Shown piece by piece: positions 1 to 9,140 of a stretch of DNA of 12,658 nucleotides (position 1 is its first letter; each line of letters begins with the position of its first letter). The stretch covers positions 1 to 12,658 of the forward strand of contig CAITDX010000075.1 of NCBI GenBank assembly GCA_903891335.1. Direction: 5' to 3'. The translations under genes and the position numbers were made by a program. The notes below the pieces were generated by a model, which saw only the letters and a program-made list of their open reading frames with translations, ran no database searches and was not told the DNA's origin. This stretch comes from an uncultured bacterium (lineage in GTDB: Bacteria > Patescibacteriota > Microgenomatia > UBA1400 > PJMF01).

Positions 1-16
1 CACTCTGAATGAGGAA

Positions 17-3000
17 TTGAAAAGCAGTATTAATTCACCCGATTTAGATCAAGAATCAATCACAAATTCACCAAATTACGCAGATCTACAATCTAAAAAG
101 GACTTTTATACTAGATCAATCAGAAAAATCGAAGAAATTGTAAAGGAAATATCTAAAGCAACTAGTGTTCTTGGAAACGAACGCCTTATTATTGAGTTGG
201 AGCCGTATCTTGATGTTTTTTTGTCAGCCGGCATGAGGGTTGATTATGTTGTTTCTGTAAAAAACCCAAAACATGTGGACGGCGTAGATAATAATGAAGA
301 GGAAATCTTTAGTGTTCATAAGGATAGTGCAGTTTTACTCAAGGATGTTGCTCGAGCTGTACGTTTTTTAAGTGAAACGCAATATGCAACAATGGAAAAG
401 TCAACAAAAGCTTTTGTTGATTCCGTATTTGGTCGGCTTCAAACCGATAGTGCAGTTATACCTATCAATGATAGTGGTAAAAGAAATTTTCTAGTTGGAA
501 AGTTTAATGAACTTATAACTAATGGACGCTACATTGGAGATCTTCCAAAAAATACCATTAATCCTCCTATTAAGGATTTTAAAACACAGCTTTCCGAAGG
601 TGATGGTGAATTGCTTAAGAAAACCCTCAAGTATGCTCTTGCTGAGGAAAGTAAGTACAGCGACGTCATATCTGTAGTCGAAATGGAAAACGACGCAACT
701 TTCATTAGGAGTCAAGAAAAACTCAGGGGCTTGTTGGATGATTTTGCTGGCGCAAAACTAAAGTCCCAAGGTTGGAGTGAAATCTCAGATGGTCAGAGCA
801 ATAATATTCCTCAAAAAACTCAGAAAGAGCTCTATAAAGACCTGCGCACTTTTTCTTGGGCAGCTTTCACTGAGCTAGATCAACAATCACAAATTTTAAT
901 TGAGGAAAAAACTAAACTAGAAAGTAAGTTTTTCAAGGAAAAAGAACAGCTTGAAGCTAAGGGAGAAAGCACTGTTGAGCTAACAGATATCTTTGAAAGA
1001 AGTTTGTTGGAAATAGAAAAAAAACGAGAACTGGTGGCATTTTTTACTCGCGAACTAGAGAGACGAAGAGATGAATTCGCCACAAGATGGGGTTTAGATG
1101 CGTACTTAAAAAACATTGAGTTGATGGATGTTAATCAGCTGGAGATTTGGCAAATTATTGACTATGTAATCGAAAAAGAGGTGGCTTTCTGGGAGTCACT
1201 GCATATGACTTCTCAGGATGAATTTACCAGGAAACTAGTTGATAGAGTTAAATATAACTTGGCGGATGGTGTGGGTTACGAGGATAATGACGCAAGAAAC
1301 GGTGTTAAAGGCTACTGGGCAACTGCAGAGGGAAGAAAGCAGATGTTGACCTTACAGCAGTATGCGCTTTTTGGACTTTCCATTTATGGAAAGGAGTTTG
1401 CTCAAGGTAGGGTTGACGACTTATTTGACAACTTAATGCAAAAAGTCAAGATGACTCGTGAAAGCATGATAGTCGCTACTACGGAAGATCCGATCATTGG
1501 TAATTTCTTATATAAAGTTCTTGACCTAGCTCAGTATTGGCCAACTCTGCGCACTGGGAAGTTACCTAATGTTAATTCCCTAGCTGATCCAGCCGTGATG
1601 AGAGCACACATGAATGCTAAGAGCTTTGCAGAATTCCAGAGCAGACTTAATGATAATGACTCAACTGGGCTTAAAGTGCTTAATGAAAGAATTGTGCTGC
1701 GCAATGGCAAAAGAATTCAATTGGCTGCCGACTGCCTTGTTGAGAATGAAACTGATCCAAATGACTGGGTGTTTCGCCCAGGTGAGGAAATGTTACCGGG
1801 AGATGTATTACTGCTTGAGGCATCTCCAAAATACAACTACTCTACACTTGCTGGAAATAGAGGTAGGAGTGTTGCTAGAGAAATGATTACAGATCTCATA
1901 GCAAAACTAAAGAAGGATTATAGTAAACACAACTTAACAGAGATTGATGTTCCAAACGAAGACGATGAGCGCAGCTGGAATTCTATAAGCTTTTTTGCCA
2001 ACACAACATTTTATGCTTTTCCTTACCTTGAATTTATTTACACTAGATTCCAAAATCAAACCCAAACCGCATCTCACGACCCGAATAAATTTGGTTGGGG
2101 CAAATATATGGGTCCGGGAAACTGGATTCATCCTGGTTTTCGTTACAACCTACCAGCCCCAGTGCTGTGGGACTCGGTTTACTATAAGAAATTTCCCGAA
2201 GGCTTGTTTGGACCATCTGGGTTTGTAGAAGACTTGAATGATATACGAGAGAGACTGGTTGCATTCTTAAGAGCCAGCTATGGAAGAGAAGCGGCAAATC
2301 ATTTTGTCGAACAAATTGATCCAAGAGATTTAGATGGCATGTTGGGTGCTGTTTTGACTCCGCTTAGTCTTATAACTCGCAAGAAACAAGAACATGTTAC
2401 TTGTCCAGTAGATTTTAAAGACAAGAATGGTAAGCTCACCAACCCCAGTGGTAGGAGGGGTGATGGTAAGACCCCAGCATTTAGTTGGGATTTATTTTTA
2501 GTTGCAAGAACTGGAATCGACTATCTTTTGGAAATATCTAAGGCTGAGATGGAGTCAGGTAGCACTGGGCTTGAGATGTTTAAAAAAGATGATAATCCAT
2601 TTTATAAAATTGGTAAAACTGGTCTTGGAATGGCCAAGATGTGGTTTTATGGTACTAGAGAAAACACTGATTACGACTGGTTAGAGCAAGTAGGTAAGCT
2701 GCACGCATTGCAGGGTATTTTTAGACTGGGCAGATCTATAAAATCAAAGGATGCTGCTGATATTAGCAACAAGAGATTTTTTGCTGAGGGTGTTATCGAG
2801 CAACTGAAGAAGTGGAGAGGTGACTCTGGTGGTAAAAAAGAAGCTATAACTGGTTTAGCAACAGGTTCAGCGCTAAATGTAGTAAATTTTTTACTTGAAT
2901 GTGTAGAGGGTGTACATGACCGATCTAAATACTTTAAAGAAAAAAAAGAGGAAACTAATGGAGTTACAATTACCAATCATTCCATTTCAATTGGTTTTGC

Positions 3001-3391
3001 TCCACTGCAATTTTCTCTGTGGGGTGACAGATCATCGGGTTTATTTAAAGACTCCGAGAGATTCTTAGATGTTATGTCGTATTTAGAAATAGAATGGGAG
3101 CGTGAATCAGCAGAACATGTTTCTGCGGAAAATCCTGAGGGATGGGGTGAATTTCCATTTAAAGGTTTGAATAGCAAACAAATCTTCGCCAACATGAAGC
3201 TAAATAGACTGCGCTCTAGTTTCATTGGAGCTGATATTCCAATACTCAATGATATTCAATTCAATGCGAACCTTAAATATCCTAACTCTAAAGTAACTCA
3301 ACACATGAATCACATTGCCGAGCAACTGGTTGGTCGCTTAGAACTCGAAGCTCCTCTTAACAGACCAAAGCCATCCGACCCAAAGCATTGA
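17..3391 (+). CDS. Large cytoplasmic coiled-coil protein of unknown function
   Basis: I do not recognise this 1124-residue protein. It has no signal peptide and no convincing membrane segment, and only three cysteines, so it is probably cytoplasmic. Residues about 285-360 are rich in Glu, Lys and Leu with a heptad-like pattern and are likely a coiled coil. The rest looks globular, with Trp/Tyr/Phe-rich stretches at about 660-760 and 1000-1060, and a Pro/Lys-rich C-terminus. The start is uncertain. The first usable codon is TTG at 17, with GAGGAA directly before it, too close for a normal ribosome site. The frame is also open back to position 2, so the real start may lie outside the window. 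The TGA stop is at 3389-3391. It converges on the VirB6/TrbL-like gene. Its position beside T4SS-like genes suggests, but does not show, a related role. It is a real gene, since the frame is open over 3.3 kb; the function is unknown. Confidence 0.85.
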   Translation: MKSSINSPDLDQESITNSPNYADLQSKKDFYTRSIRKIEEIVKEISKATSVLGNERLIIELEPYLDVFLSAGMRVDYVVSVKNPKHVDGVDNNEEEIFSVHKDSAVLLKDVARAVRFLSETQYATMEKSTKAFVDSVFGRLQTDSAVIPINDSGKRNFLVGKFNELITNGRYIGDLPKNTINPPIKDFKTQLSEGDGELLKKTLKYALAEESKYSDVISVVEMENDATFIRSQEKLRGLLDDFAGAKLKSQGWSEISDGQSNNIPQKTQKELYKDLRTFSWAAFTELDQQSQILIEEKTKLESKFFKEKEQLEAKGESTVELTDIFERSLLEIEKKRELVAFFTRELERRRDEFATRWGLDAYLKNIELMDVNQLEIWQIIDYVIEKEVAFWESLHMTSQDEFTRKLVDRVKYNLADGVGYEDNDARNGVKGYWATAEGRKQMLTLQQYALFGLSIYGKEFAQGRVDDLFDNLMQKVKMTRESMIVATTEDPIIGNFLYKVLDLAQYWPTLRTGKLPNVNSLADPAVMRAHMNAKSFAEFQSRLNDNDSTGLKVLNERIVLRNGKRIQLAADCLVENETDPNDWVFRPGEEMLPGDVLLLEASPKYNYSTLAGNRGRSVAREMITDLIAKLKKDYSKHNLTEIDVPNEDDERSWNSISFFANTTFYAFPYLEFIYTRFQNQTQTASHDPNKFGWGKYMGPGNWIHPGFRYNLPAPVLWDSVYYKKFPEGLFGPSGFVEDLNDIRERLVAFLRASYGREAANHFVEQIDPRDLDGMLGAVLTPLSLITRKKQEHVTCPVDFKDKNGKLTNPSGRRGDGKTPAFSWDLFLVARTGIDYLLEISKAEMESGSTGLEMFKKDDNPFYKIGKTGLGMAKMWFYGTRENTDYDWLEQVGKLHALQGIFRLGRSIKSKDAADISNKRFFAEGVIEQLKKWRGDSGGKKEAITGLATGSALNVVNFLLECVEGVHDRSKYFKEKKEETNGVTITNHSISIGFAPLQFSLWGDRSSGLFKDSERFLDVMSYLEIEWERESAEHVSAENPEGWGEFPFKGLNSKQIFANMKLNRLRSSFIGADIPILNDIQFNANLKYPNSKVTQHMNHIAEQLVGRLELEAPLNRPKPSDPKH

Positions 3392-3461
3392 TCAGGTGAA
3401 TTTTATCTTACCCAAAGTGTTTAATGTGAAAAGAGACTTTGCTTAAAAAAGCTTGTAAAAT
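3392..3461. other. Short convergent intergenic spacer, no clear terminator
   Basis: Two genes end head-on across 70 bp of AT-rich DNA. A 6-bp inverted repeat (CAAAGT at 3413-3418, ACTTTG at 3436-3441, loop of 17) and a small GCTT-AAAA-AAGC hairpin (3441-3452) are the only stem candidates. Neither is GC-rich nor followed by a clean T-run, so a rho-independent terminator is possible but not supported. Confidence 0.3.
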
Positions 3462-5177
3462 CTAGGTAGTACTTTTTTCGCTTTTAGCTGATGAAGATGA
3501 CGTTGTATGACCGTGACTATTTAAATCTTCAAGTTGTCTTTTCGCTAATTCTTCTGCAGTGTTGCGAGTGAAATTTTTACCAGAAAGTGTATTTTGAAGA
3601 TCTTCATTTACCCTTGCTCCCTTCTTAAAGCCTCTTGCGGCACCCTGTCTATATCCGGGAATATTTAGCGAATTTGGATCGTATGGATTAATTGGTCCTC
3701 CTATAGTCATAATTCTAAACTTATCAACCCAATTTCCAGTTTCTCCAGTGGCAGCATCATAATCTTTCCCAGCACGAATCATTTGTGGTAAACCCTCACT
3801 AACACTGTAAGCTAGAGGAATTCCGACTGTCGCAGCTGATCTGGCTTTTTGAGGAACAGACTTCATTCGGTTCCACGCACTACCAGCCAACGCTCCAAAC
3901 ACTCCCTCTTCCACGCCCATGGCTTTTTTGACTTGTTGGATGATCTCTGGAATGACGAGAAGGACACCAAGACCGATGATTACGGGTAGGATGGCACCCT
4001 GTCCCTGGCCAACTAAGAAAGGTGGCATGAAACCACCACCAAAAGCGGAGTCAAGGGTATTGCCGGTGCCTTGGATGGCACGAATCGGGGCAGTCAGCAT
4101 GCGCTGCACTAAGATACAAAGGAGTACGACAGGCCAAATCAGGAGGTTGCCGGCCAAGTCTTTTACCCATTTACCAAAGGTATTTTTGCCAGGAATGGCC
4201 CCAAACATCAGGATGATGGGGGAGAAGATGATCTGTACGAGCACCGCCACATAGGTCTTAATCAGCTCGAAGAAAACTTTAAAGCTGGCAAACAAAACCG
4301 CGACACCGACAATGACTGAGCCAAGTAAACTCGAGAGCCAGGCTAAGGCCTCACCGAGCCAGCCAATGTTGAGTGCGTCTTCCATGAATTGCTCAATGGT
4401 CTCTTGGACACCATCAGTACCCTGGAACATCAATCCGACCAAACCAAGCATGTTACGGGTAATTACATCGGGGCCCTCGCTGAATAAACTAGCCAGCATG
4501 TACATAACTACGTACATCAGATCAATCATCAGTCCAGCAATGGCATAGGAAAAGGTAACCGCCAACATCGCCACGATGACACTAGGAATAGCTTGTTGAG
4601 CGGTGATGGCCGCCTGACCAACCTTGGCTCGGAACATAATCATGAAACCAATGCCAAGAAAAATCACCACAAAAAATAAGTAAGCGAGATTGCGAAATGC
4701 CTTCCAGGTTTCTAAAATCGGATCAAGCGCGGAAAAACCAAGGCCCTGCGCCTGAGCTTGGGGAATAATTTTGGCTGAATTCATCAGGTCGGCGACATAT
4801 GTCGTAGCTGAGGCAGCAGGAGTGTAAGTAGCAATAATGCCTTTGTTAATGCTGCTAATTAAGCCTGGTCCAGCGGTTTTTTCGAGCGCAAGTGCTTCTT
4901 CCTCACTTAAGCCAGCTACCTGTGCCATGGTTTTACCACCCAAGATGTTAAGGTTTGCTGTATTTAATGTAAAAGTAACGATATTTCCAGTTGCGGTTTC
5001 ACTGTTTGGCTTAGTATTGGTTTTGCCAGTGGCATTGATGAAGCTTTGCGTTGATTTTTCAACGTCAGTCCAAACCTCCCAGGTCGCAGCTTGAGCAGGT
5101 GCTTGTATAAGCACCAGAGCAGAAACCACCAACATGATAATCAAAAAAAACTGAGAAAGCGCTTTTCTCATCTTCAT
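3462..5177 (-). CDS. VirB6/TrbL-like type IV secretion membrane protein
   Basis: This 571-residue polytopic protein is likely the inner-membrane channel component of a T4SS-like machine. Residues 1-30 form a signal peptide ending in AQA. An extracytoplasmic segment of about 130 residues follows. Membrane helices can be seen at about 163-182, 197-231 (probably two), 280-325 (two), 341-362 and 396-413. The stretch beginning FRNLAYLFF (161) and the segment TFSYAIAGLMIDL (208-220) match a pattern I associate with CPR proteins of the TrbL/VirB6 group. The soluble C-terminal tail of about 150 residues ends in a Ser/Thr/Lys-rich low-complexity stretch (from about 557). There is one cysteine (354). 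The chosen start is ATG at 5177; a second in-frame ATG lies two codons in. No strong Shine-Dalgarno site is present, but a good promoter lies just upstream. It is transcribed separately from the pilin operon, with the DHH-like gene between. The family call is by topology and motif recognition. Confidence 0.8.
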   Translation of the reverse strand: MKMRKALSQFFLIIMLVVSALVLIQAPAQAATWEVWTDVEKSTQSFINATGKTNTKPNSETATGNIVTFTLNTANLNILGGKTMAQVAGLSEEEALALEKTAGPGLISSINKGIIATYTPAASATTYVADLMNSAKIIPQAQAQGLGFSALDPILETWKAFRNLAYLFFVVIFLGIGFMIMFRAKVGQAAITAQQAIPSVIVAMLAVTFSYAIAGLMIDLMYVVMYMLASLFSEGPDVITRNMLGLVGLMFQGTDGVQETIEQFMEDALNIGWLGEALAWLSSLLGSVIVGVAVLFASFKVFFELIKTYVAVLVQIIFSPIILMFGAIPGKNTFGKWVKDLAGNLLIWPVVLLCILVQRMLTAPIRAIQGTGNTLDSAFGGGFMPPFLVGQGQGAILPVIIGLGVLLVIPEIIQQVKKAMGVEEGVFGALAGSAWNRMKSVPQKARSAATVGIPLAYSVSEGLPQMIRAGKDYDAATGETGNWVDKFRIMTIGGPINPYDPNSLNIPGYRQGAARGFKKGARVNEDLQNTLSGKNFTRNTAEELAKRQLEDLNSHGHTTSSSSAKSEKSTT

Positions 5178-5185
5178 AAGTCTCT

Positions 5186-5221
5186 ATCATGTATTTTAAT
5201 GTAATTGCTCCGAAATGTAAA
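5186..5221 (-). promoter_or_regulatory. Predicted promoter of the VirB6/TrbL-like gene
   Basis: On the minus strand, TTTACA (5221-5216) and TAAAAT (5198-5193) are separated by exactly 17 bp; each hexamer matches the sigma-70 consensus at 5 of 6 positions. The expected transcription start is near 5186-5185, leaving only about 8-9 nt before the ATG at 5177. That leader (AGAGACTT) contains at most a weak Shine-Dalgarno-like element. Confidence 0.65.
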
Positions 5222-5268
5222 AGACACATTGAAGCGTGTGTTGGCGCTAGCAGTGAGGCACTCGCAGC

Positions 5269-5304
5269 TTGACACCATAACAAAAAAGCTTTAAAACTAT
5301 CACA
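5269..5304 (+). promoter_or_regulatory. Predicted promoter of the DHH-like gene
   Basis: A perfect TTGACA -35 box (5269-5274) is followed after 17 bp by TAAAAC (5292-5297, 4 of 6 matches to TATAAT). Transcription would start near 5304, two bases before the ATG at 5306, predicting an essentially leaderless mRNA. No Shine-Dalgarno sequence is present before the ATG. It is divergent from the VirB6/TrbL promoter within the same 128-bp region. Confidence 0.55.
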
Positions 5305-5305
5305 A

Positions 5306-6166
5306 ATGATCGATCAGGAACATCTGCAGCGCTTTCGTGAGCTATTGACTGACAAAAAACAAATCCTGATTATTTTCCCAGAAAACCCCAGTCACGACTT
5401 ATTTTTAGCAAGCTACAGTCTTTTCACTTTTCTCAACAACCTCACTCCCACGAGGATTTTATCGCCATCATTTAAAGTAAAGCTTCCCACCTCAATTAAA
5501 AGTTTTGTCGAAATCAGTCAAATTGAAACCGAACTTGGTAAGCAAAATTTACTAATCAGTTTTCCGTATCAGGAAGAGCAGGTAGACAAAGTTTCGTACT
5601 ATATCGGCGAGAGTGATCAACGCTTTTATCTGACGATTAAACCTCGCGTTGGAGTCGCTCCACTCGATAGTGCTCAGGTTGAATTTAGCTATGCTGGTAC
5701 CGATGCTGATTTGATTATTTTGCTTGGTGTTGATGATCTTGAGCAACTTAAACAATTATATTTTGGATATGAGAGTCTCTACAAAAATGAAAATAACCAT
5801 GTCATTACTATTCAAGAATTTATTCCTGAGTTTGGCTCGCTGAACATTGATATGTCTACAGAGAGCTCATATGCAGAGACGGTCTGGCAATTATTACATG
5901 CTCTTGAGAACATGCAGACCGATGGAGATTTTTTGAAAACGAGTATCCTACCAACCCTATTGTTATATGGCATTGAGAGTAATACGCAAGCACTGCAGTC
6001 GGTATTGCTACAACCGAGCACTTTTATGGCAGTGGCAGACTTACTACAAAAGGGAGCCAGTCGCTTGTATGTGCTCGAATCAACTCAATTGAGTTCGGCT
6101 TCTGGCTCACCAAAAAAAGCAACTAAGACTAAGGAGAAGCCGATCCAGCTGCATTCAGCAAAATAG
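5306..6166 (+). CDS. Degenerate DHH-family phosphoesterase-like protein, probably non-catalytic
   Basis: This 286-residue soluble protein has no signal peptide, membrane segment or cysteine. Its layout follows the N-terminal domain of DHH phosphoesterases such as NrnA/RecJ-like enzymes. A strand precedes PENPSHD (25-31), where the family has HxNPDxD. ADLIILLGVDDLEQL (134-148) sits where the second Asp motif lies. VITIQEF (166-172) sits where the IDHH signature should be. ESSYAETVWQLL (186-197) matches the usual SSTAELVYELL helix, and LLYGIESNT (219-227) the GLxTDTG motif. Only some acidic residues survive; the His and Asp metal ligands of the DHH motif are gone. The C-terminal DHHA1 domain is missing and is replaced by a Ser/Lys-rich tail from about 261. 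I infer a non-enzymatic role such as nucleotide sensing or scaffolding. The gene sits between T4SS-like genes and its 3' end overlaps the convergent transglycosylase gene by 38 bp. The alignment is by eye. Confidence 0.6.
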   Translation: MIDQEHLQRFRELLTDKKQILIIFPENPSHDLFLASYSLFTFLNNLTPTRILSPSFKVKLPTSIKSFVEISQIETELGKQNLLISFPYQEEQVDKVSYYIGESDQRFYLTIKPRVGVAPLDSAQVEFSYAGTDADLIILLGVDDLEQLKQLYFGYESLYKNENNHVITIQEFIPEFGSLNIDMSTESSYAETVWQLLHALENMQTDGDFLKTSILPTLLLYGIESNTQALQSVLLQPSTFMAVADLLQKGASRLYVLESTQLSSASGSPKKATKTKEKPIQLHSAK

Positions 6167-9140
6167 CTGTGGTCAGTGAGCCGGGTCGATCATAGCGAGG
6201 ATATTTTTTCCCTCCACTGAGTGCCTGACAGAGAGGGGCGCTGGCAAAGCATTTACTTGCTGCTTCCTGCACGTGGCTTTGAATGCGTTCTTCGCTCCAG
6301 CGGTCAGCAGCATCAACGTTTTGCATCCACTCACGAATGTAATCTGCTGCTTTTTGTTGTTCTACCTCGGTCCCCTGAGTCTGACAACTCCACTCGACAA
6401 AATCCATACAGTAAATTAGATCCATGTCGTCATGACGACCATCAATCCAAGCCACAGCGTGAGGGTGATCTTCGCCAAAGAATTGTGCCTCACACTTACC
6501 TCCAGTACGCCAGCGGGTGGGGCGAGGATTGTTTTCTAAATCGTAACTACAATTTAGATTGCCTGGGCCGTTATAGTTGGCGATGGCGGCAACCAGGTCT
6601 TCATAGGGAATGTTGTTTCGATCAAAGCCGTTGGGGAAGAGGCTAATGAGGTGTTCCATCGCTGCTTTTGCATCTTCTTTTAGGCTAGTTTCAAGAGGTG
6701 CGCCACTAAAGACTGAACCATTTGGATTGAGTCCGGCTTCAGTCCAGTGGATCCCGGCCACCACTTCACAAGGGATACCCGTTTGCTCTTCAGCATAGGT
6801 ATATGCCTCAATCAACTCTGGAGTGATGAGGGGAGCAATTTGTGACTGAAAGATATCTTGAGCAAATCCAGGAATACTTGTTTCTCCTGGTATGCCCTTG
6901 ATGTTTTTGAAGGCCTCACCATCACAAAGACTCAGTTCGGCTGCCTGACCGTCAGGATCACCCTTACAGCGACCAAGGAACATATCCTCAACTCGCTGAC
7001 AGGATGAAATGTAGTTGTAGCTTTTGTCAAAAGTAGCCCGCACCACTTGTTGAATTTTACGAACCATGAAACCTAGGCCAAAATCAGGAATAAGCATTTC
7101 GCCCTTGGTTTCACTAAAACTAACACCAAAGGTGTAGCGCTTCATTATCCACTTGGGAATGGGTATGCCAAATGGACCAGGTTGCCACTCAAGAACCCGT
7201 TCGTCGAGTGGGTTGATTGAATCAGTGCCAGTAAAACCAAATTGTGCATCCTTGATCGTGTAGTATTTAGGAATTGCGCCCATCTTGCTTTTATCAGTTC
7301 CCTCAACAATCATATCTTCAATGACATTTTGTTCGATCATGTCAAAGAATTTTTGTTCGTCCCAAAAGATACTCAACGCCTTATTGACGTCTTTAATGGT
7401 TTCCCCCATGGGTAGGATGATGTAGGCATTGACCTTGATTGGTGCTCCCATAATCGGTGGATCTTGGTCGATTACTAGCTGCCACTCATAGTAATTAGTT
7501 TTCGATGAGCTGAGTTGATTGGCAATTTCGGTGTTTGCTGGATCTTTATATTCATTGGTTTTGACATCTTTATTTGCTGGAGTATAGAGATCTCCGGCTC
7601 GTTCCCAGTTCAAATCTTCTTGATTAAAGATATATTCGACTGCGGTCATTTCTGCCTGTTTTTCACCAACGGTTAGTTTGAGGCCGCTGGTATCAATATA
7701 CCCATTCTCATCGCTCTCAGTTGGGCGAATAATCCTGAGAGTATCGTTCTGACAGCGTACTTTCATGCCGTTAACAATGTCCTTAATTACTCTGTTGAGA
7801 GTTGGTCGACATTGAGCGAAAGTATCTGGACAGTTGATGATCTGCTCTCCATCGGGGATGGTTAAGCTTGCCTTGGCTGCCTCATAGATTGTTTCTCTTT
7901 TTTTAGTTTGATCAAGTAAGTCTTTGTCATTTTGTTCTTTAGTTTGGATGGCCATCTTGGTGAGCTCGAGGCTGTCGATGTTGCCCGCAATGCGAGATTT
8001 ATTGGTGCCAAAGTCAGGAATTTTGAAGGCGATGAAAATAGGAGCGTGAGCCTCTGAGTCGATTTGTCCTCCCGAATCTTCATCTTGAAGCCAGTAAAAT
8101 TTGTCTCCATCAGAATCTCCTTCTTTTCCCTTATTTTGTTGGGGTGAAAGGACAAGGAAGGCAAGGCGATAAAGAGTGTCTAGATCAAGAGGAATGGCAG
8201 CAATTGCTTCTCGAAGTTGGGCAATTTTTTCTTTACTAACAGGCGGTGGCTCGTAGCTTGTATCAAGGGTGGTTGAATCTCCGCCAGTGATGTCAAAACA
8301 AACCTGCTCGTATAATTCTTTTCCATGTAAATTTGGTCGAATTTCAGCAAATAAGTCACGCAGGGAGTTCTTTGCAAAGCCAATGTGGGTTTTACTTTCT
8401 CCAGGTTGGAGTTGTCTGTCTGCGCCTCTGAGGGTGCGACTAGTTCCGTCATCTTCGCGGTAAGCGATGTCGATAGAAACCTTTTCATTAATGGTACATT
8501 CCTCTCCCACAACCTGATCGCAAATCATGGCAGAAGCAACGATGTTTTGTGCTTTTGCTAAACATTGTTGGTAGCTAGAGAGCAAGTTTTGTCCAACTCC
8601 GGAAGCATTGAGCATGTATTCTGAAGTTTGGGTGTAGTTGGCACCAAACATGCCTTGAAATGAACTATCTTTTTGTAAATCCCTGGGAGACTGTAGCCCT
8701 CGGAACATAGGAATGCGTGCTCTGGTGAAATCAACTACATATGGGTCAAATGCAGTACCTTTACCATCGCCGCCTTCACCAAAAATGGTGGGGTTGAGTC
8801 CATTGTAAAAACTCTGAATTGGCGGAGTTTCTTGACTAAAAAACTTACTAATTGCTCCCCAAAGGTCTTTATCGAGATACCATTGCATTTGCCCACAATG
8901 AGCTTCGTAGCCCTGATCTCTAGTCATTGCCCAAAGAAGATCGTCATAATCGACTCCATTTTGAGACTGAGGTAGAAACATTGGCATTAGGGTATAAAAC
9001 CGCGCCTGATCTCTTTCGAGCATGTCTCGCTGAGCTTGAATGGGGGAGCTGGCAAAAGAAAATAAAAATGAGAGGAAAACAACCAAAAAGCTAATTTTTT
9101 TCGAAATAGCGTGCACGGCCACCATTATACTCAAGCTCAT
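6129..9140 (-). CDS. Large secreted lytic transglycosylase, VirB1-like, in pilin operon
   Basis: This 1003-residue exported protein probably cleaves peptidoglycan to let a T4SS-like structure cross the wall. A signal peptide spans about residues 1-36 (hydrophobic core LVVFLSFLFSF, end IQAQ). The next 740 or so residues are extracytoplasmic and unrecognised. The C-terminal part (about 775-920) is lysozyme-like: GIPCEVVAGIHWTEAG carries the likely catalytic Glu801, and ANYNGPGN (854-861) is the characteristic substrate-binding motif of Slt-type transglycosylases. The tail after about 900 is helical. It has 18 cysteines, an even number that suits disulfide bonding outside the cell. The ATG at 9140 overlaps the stop of the pilin B gene (ATGA), implying translational coupling; a second in-frame Met five codons in is an alternative start. 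It is far longer than typical VirB1 (about 200-250 residues). The domain call is strong; the partner machinery is inferred from context. Confidence 0.8.
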   Translation of the reverse strand: MSLSIMVAVHAISKKISFLVVFLSFLFSFASSPIQAQRDMLERDQARFYTLMPMFLPQSQNGVDYDDLLWAMTRDQGYEAHCGQMQWYLDKDLWGAISKFFSQETPPIQSFYNGLNPTIFGEGGDGKGTAFDPYVVDFTRARIPMFRGLQSPRDLQKDSSFQGMFGANYTQTSEYMLNASGVGQNLLSSYQQCLAKAQNIVASAMICDQVVGEECTINEKVSIDIAYREDDGTSRTLRGADRQLQPGESKTHIGFAKNSLRDLFAEIRPNLHGKELYEQVCFDITGGDSTTLDTSYEPPPVSKEKIAQLREAIAAIPLDLDTLYRLAFLVLSPQQNKGKEGDSDGDKFYWLQDEDSGGQIDSEAHAPIFIAFKIPDFGTNKSRIAGNIDSLELTKMAIQTKEQNDKDLLDQTKKRETIYEAAKASLTIPDGEQIINCPDTFAQCRPTLNRVIKDIVNGMKVRCQNDTLRIIRPTESDENGYIDTSGLKLTVGEKQAEMTAVEYIFNQEDLNWERAGDLYTPANKDVKTNEYKDPANTEIANQLSSSKTNYYEWQLVIDQDPPIMGAPIKVNAYIILPMGETIKDVNKALSIFWDEQKFFDMIEQNVIEDMIVEGTDKSKMGAIPKYYTIKDAQFGFTGTDSINPLDERVLEWQPGPFGIPIPKWIMKRYTFGVSFSETKGEMLIPDFGLGFMVRKIQQVVRATFDKSYNYISSCQRVEDMFLGRCKGDPDGQAAELSLCDGEAFKNIKGIPGETSIPGFAQDIFQSQIAPLITPELIEAYTYAEEQTGIPCEVVAGIHWTEAGLNPNGSVFSGAPLETSLKEDAKAAMEHLISLFPNGFDRNNIPYEDLVAAIANYNGPGNLNCSYDLENNPRPTRWRTGGKCEAQFFGEDHPHAVAWIDGRHDDMDLIYCMDFVEWSCQTQGTEVEQQKAADYIREWMQNVDAADRWSEERIQSHVQEAASKCFASAPLCQALSGGKKYPRYDRPGSLTTAILLNAAGSASP

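Noticed and set aside
2450..2473. Walker A-like string GRRGDGKT (residues 812-819) in the 1124-residue protein
   Set aside because: It fits GxxxxGKT, but no hydrophobic beta strand precedes it and no Walker B or other ATPase motif is visible, so a chance match is more likely.
5065..5283. 72-codon minus-strand ORF spanning the promoter region before the VirB6/TrbL-like gene
   Set aside because: It overlaps the signal-peptide coding region in another frame and covers the predicted promoters; nothing protein-like is visible.
7862..8512. Additional minus-strand ORFs of about 100 codons (8164-7862 and 8512-8180)
   Set aside because: They lie inside the 1003-residue transglycosylase gene in another frame and have no ribosome site or recognisable protein features.
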